A stretch of DNA of 17,568 nt from Pseudomonadota bacterium (GTDB lineage: Bacteria > Myxococcota > Polyangia > Polyangiales > Polyangiaceae), in assembly GCA_023419055.1 (NCBI GenBank), contig JAEZYO010000803.1:1-17568 (forward strand). The letters are read 5' to 3'. The notes below the pieces were generated by a model that was given only the letters and a program-made list of their open reading frames with translations, was not told where the DNA came from and did not search any database. The translations under genes were made by a program, and so were the position numbers. Within the stretch, counting starts at the first letter, position 1; every line of letters starts with the position of its first letter. Positions 14,919-17,568 of the stretch are shown here, piece by piece.

Positions 14919-15622
14919 TGGCTTCGGAGCTCCTCGCCAGGAGGCGCGTCGCTCAGCCTGCCGTCGCAGATGAAGACCTGCCGGTCAGCGTGCGCGGCGA
15001 TGGCCGGGTCGTGCGTGACGAGCAGCACGGTGACGCCCTCGTGTTCCCGGAGCGACAGCAAGAGTTCCAGGATCTCGTTACCCGTATGGGTGTCGAGCGC
15101 GCCGGTGGGCTCGTCCGCCAGCAAGAGCGGCGGGCGGCACGCGATGGAGCGCGCGATGGCGACGCGCTGCCGCTCACCGCCCGAGAGCTGCGCCGGAAGA
15201 TGTCCGGCGCGCGCGCCGAGGCCGACGCGCTCCAGCAGCGCTGCCGCGCGCGCCTCGCGCTCCGCTCGCGGCACCCCCGCGTAGTGGAGCGGCAAGACGA
15301 CGTTCTCGAGCGCCGTGCAATCCGGGATGAGGTGAAAGGACTGGAACACGAAGCCGAGGTAGTGAAGCCGCACCCAGGCGCGCATCCCGCGATCGAGCCC
15401 CGACACGTCGGTCCCGCCGAGCAGGTAGCGACCGCTGGTCGGCCTATCGAGGCACCCGAGGATGCTGAGGAGCGTCGACTTGCCGGAGCCGGACGGACCG
15501 CGAAGCGCCACGAACTCTCGCTCCGCTAGCTGGAAATCCACGTCCACGAGCGCTCGCACCAAGGTGCCGTCGGAGCCGTGAACCTTCGACAGGTGCTGCG
15601 CGTCGATGACGAGCGCGGCCAT
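14915..15622 (-). CDS. MacB/LolD-type ABC transporter ATPase
   Basis: A 235-residue cytoplasmic ATPase. Walker A is GPSGSGKS (42-49), the Q-loop is FVFQSFHLIP (Q94), the signature is LSGGERQR (146-153), Walker B is LLLADEPTGALD (166-177) and the H-loop is VTHD (H204). The long Q-loop text and DEPTGALD are characteristic of the MacB/LolD/FtsE subgroup. The ATG at 15622 overlaps the adaptor's TGA by 1 nt (TGATG); a GTG one codon earlier (15625) is equally possible and would add one residue. Its own stop overlaps the permease start, so adaptor, ATPase and permease should be made in fixed proportion. Confidence 0.94.
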   Translation of the reverse strand: MAALVIDAQHLSKVHGSDGTLVRALVDVDFQLAEREFVALRGPSGSGKSTLLSILGCLDRPTSGRYLLGGTDVSGLDRGMRAWVRLHYLGFVFQSFHLIPDCTALENVVLPLHYAGVPRAEREARAAALLERVGLGARAGHLPAQLSGGERQRVAIARSIACRPPLLLADEPTGALDTHTGNEILELLLSLREHEGVTVLLVTHDPAIAAHADRQVFICDGRLSDAPPGEELRSQ

Positions 15623-16854
15623 CACTTCTTCCCGAGTGAGATGCCGGGCCCGGACTCGCTCACCCGCTCGGGATGAAGGAGCCCCACGACCACCTCGGAC
15701 CCAGGTTGGAGCTTGCTTTTGTCCGGAGCGACGATCTCCGTGTAAGAGCCGTCCGAGAGGCCTGCCTTCACGTCCACGGGCGTGAGGTTCACGCCGTCCT
15801 GGGACACGTAGATCCTCGAGCGCGGCTTCGCAGCGCCGTCTTCGGGCGTGAACCGGAATGCAGCGTCGCGAACGGCGAGCACGTTCGTCACATCGGCCAC
15901 GAGGATCCGCACGCTCGCGCTCATGCCCGCCCGGAGCGCATGATCGGGGTTCTCTGCGATCAGGAGCACGGGATAAACGACGATCGACCCGCTCTTCGTG
16001 GAGTCGACGCCCACTCGCGAGACGACTCCGCGGAATACCCGCTCCGGGAACGCCGGTACCGTAAACTCCACCGACTGCTCCGGCTTCACCGCGCCCACAT
16101 CGGCTTCGGGGACCGAGACTTCCACCTGCATTCGCTCGAGCGACTTACCGATGACGAACAGAGGCCCCTTCTCGGGTGCTACCGGGGTCCCTACCCAGCG
16201 CGGCGCGTCGAGGACCACGCCGTCGACGGGCGCCCGGATCGTGAGCAGCGCCTGGTTCTCCTTCGCTGCCGCTCGCTTCTGTTCGATCACCTGACTCTCG
16301 GCCTCGGCGACGCGGAGCGACGCGGAGGCGCGCTGCTCGGCCGCGCGCGCGGCGTCGACGTCGATCTTCTTCGCGAAACGATCGGCGAAGAGCTTCTCGA
16401 GGTGGATCCGGCGCTCCGTGGCGGTCTCGAGATCGGTCCGGGCGAGCTCGAGGCGGCTCCTCGCGGCTTGGACACCGGCGAACGCCTCGCGCGTCTTCAG
16501 CTCGGCTTCGACGGGATCCAGCGTCGCGAGCGTCTGACCTTCCTTCACCTTCGCGCCGGGCTCCGCGAAGAGCTCGGAGATGGCGCTCGCCTGCGGCACG
16601 GGGACCTCGAAGCGCTCCTCGACGTCTACCCTGCCCGTCGCTTCCACCACGCGCTCGATGTGCCGGCGCTCGGCGGGCACGGTGCGATAAATCGCCGTAT
16701 CGGTGGGCGCTCGGTCTCGAACGGAGAGCCACACGGCGAGGGCCACGGCGACCGCGAGCAGGAGCACGATGTAGAGCGGCTTTGCCCACCACGAGGGTCG
16801 ATCGTGCCCTCGTGGAAGGACGAGGCGGTGGTCGGCGTGCTCGGCCTGAGACAT
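15622..16854 (-). CDS. MacA/HlyD-type periplasmic adaptor (membrane fusion protein)
   Basis: A 410-residue adaptor that would bridge the inner-membrane exporter to an outer-membrane channel. It has a short cytoplasmic N-terminus, one membrane anchor (about 27-44; LYIVLLLAVAVALAVW), a first lipoyl half (VPVPQASAISELFAEPGAKV), an alpha-hairpin rich in Ala, Arg and Glu (about 130-210), the second lipoyl half (IRAPVDGVVLDAPRWVGTPV), then beta-barrel and membrane-proximal domains (VEVSVPEADVGAVKPE and onward). It is the first gene of the operon with the ATPase and permease. No TolC-like partner is encoded in the window. The ATG at 16854 is preferred; the frame is open to 16971, but the added 39 residues are Arg-rich and not family-like. 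No clear ribosome-binding site is seen. Confidence 0.92.
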   Translation of the reverse strand: MSQAEHADHRLVLPRGHDRPSWWAKPLYIVLLLAVAVALAVWLSVRDRAPTDTAIYRTVPAERRHIERVVEATGRVDVEERFEVPVPQASAISELFAEPGAKVKEGQTLATLDPVEAELKTREAFAGVQAARSRLELARTDLETATERRIHLEKLFADRFAKKIDVDAARAAEQRASASLRVAEAESQVIEQKRAAAKENQALLTIRAPVDGVVLDAPRWVGTPVAPEKGPLFVIGKSLERMQVEVSVPEADVGAVKPEQSVEFTVPAFPERVFRGVVSRVGVDSTKSGSIVVYPVLLIAENPDHALRAGMSASVRILVADVTNVLAVRDAAFRFTPEDGAAKPRSRIYVSQDGVNLTPVDVKAGLSDGSYTEIVAPDKSKLQPGSEVVVGLLHPERVSESGPGISLGKK

Positions 16855-17034
16855 GCGACGTGCAGCGAGTCGAAGCAAGCGACGTGCCCCGCGCCGGCGA
16901 CGCAGCTTCGACGGATCGCGTCGTGACGTGACGAGCGTGACTGCCCCGCGCCTCACCGCGACGAGACGCACCAGGGCAGCTCGGGAGCGTCGCGATCTTG
17001 CGCAGCGCGAGCGCTCTGCAAAGCTTCGTCACCC

Positions 17035-17568
17035 TTGACGCGCGGGTTACGAAAATTCCTTCGCTGGTTCGGCAGCCTGCGAGCTCCGCTCGCGGCCCTC
17101 TCGGTGCTGGCCGGCGGCTCGTTGATCTCGCTCACCGGCCACCCCGAGGACGTACCGCTGCTCTCCGAGCTGCGTGGCGCGCTCACCCTCCCGGACCGCG
17201 ACGCGGCCGCGCCGAGCGAAGCCGCGGGCTTGCTCTCGGTGTTCGCGCCCGTCTTCGCGCAGGAGCAGAGTTCGAGCACGCCGGAAGCGGACACACCGCT
17301 CCCCGTCGACTTCGACGGCGACTGGAAGGGCACGAACAACTGGCGAAACCTGACGAGCGCGGGGCGCGAGCTCGAACCCGCGGTGTACGGCGCCGCCGTG
17401 CTGACGAGAACGCACGCCTACCTGACCTACGTCCTCTTCTACCCGCGCGACTGGGTTTCTCCGTTCTGCATCGCCTACGTCTGTCACGACAACGACCTCG
17501 AAGCCGTGCAGCTCGTCGTCGAGCGCGCGGCGGGAGGCGCGCCGGCGAACCTCCTCTACGTCGAGACC
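17035..17568 (+). CDS. Unrecognised exported protein, N-terminal part (partial)
   Basis: The frame is open from a TTG at 17035 to the right edge: 178 codons with no stop. An in-frame stop lies upstream at 16924-16926, and no ATG or GTG occurs between it and the TTG. The N-terminus is basic (TRGLRKFLRWFGSLR), followed by a hydrophobic stretch (LAALSVLAGGSLISL), so it is probably exported or membrane anchored. After a low-complexity region the chain becomes conserved-looking: DFDGDWKGTNNW, then THAYLTYVLFYPRDW, two Cys (CIAYVC) and HDNDLEAVQLVVE. The last motif faintly recalls the H-x-x-D-W-E pattern of Vps62-like proteins, but I would not assign a family. It is divergent from the adaptor gene across 180 nt, in which I see no clear promoter. 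Confidence 0.65.
   Translation, partial: MTRGLRKFLRWFGSLRAPLAALSVLAGGSLISLTGHPEDVPLLSELRGALTLPDRDAAAPSEAAGLLSVFAPVFAQEQSSSTPEADTPLPVDFDGDWKGTNNWRNLTSAGRELEPAVYGAAVLTRTHAYLTYVLFYPRDWVSPFCIAYVCHDNDLEAVQLVVERAAGGAPANLLYVET

Overview
The window is GC-rich and gene-dense. It appears to be chromosomal DNA from a myxobacterium, most likely of the Polyangia/Sorangium type. This is inferred from three things: a eukaryotic-like Ser/Thr kinase with a C-terminal PEGA-like domain, a secreted protein with a long Gly/Ser/Ala linker and a Cys/hydrophobic/Arg C-terminal tail, and GTG or TTG starts at several genes. No rRNA, tRNA, CRISPR array, transposase or phage gene is visible.

Left part, minus strand (about 4144 down to 1): a HIT-family protein, a small membrane-anchored His-rich protein, an outer-membrane porin-like beta-barrel, a periplasmic ZnuA-type metal-binding protein, a ZnuC-type ATPase and the first 54 codons of what is probably the ZnuB-type permease. 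Spacing is tight (1, 167, 10, -4 and 9 nt). Together they look like a zinc (or related divalent metal) uptake system running from outer membrane to cytoplasm, with an uncharacterised His-rich partner.

Middle part, plus strand (4188 to 10920): a metallo-beta-lactamase-fold hydrolase divergent from the HIT gene; a secreted protein whose predicted mature N-terminus is a histidine, as in lytic polysaccharide monooxygenases (LPMO), with a C-terminal surface-sorting-like tail; two tandem small heat-shock proteins (Hsp20); a strong intrinsic terminator; phosphoglucomutase, whose ribosome-binding site starts just after that terminator; and a Ser/Thr protein kinase with one membrane segment.

Right part: an MMPL/RND-family exporter (minus strand, convergent with the kinase), then a three-gene minus-strand operon reading adaptor, ATPase, FtsX-type permease. 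That operon is a MacAB-like exporter with ATPase and permease on separate chains. At the right edge, the start of an unrecognised exported protein runs off the window on the plus strand, divergent from the adaptor.

The most interesting items are the His-rich component of the metal operon, the His-brace-like secreted protein, and the terminator hairpin in the phosphoglucomutase leader. Most other genes are familiar families. All family assignments come from reading motifs by eye; no database search was possible.
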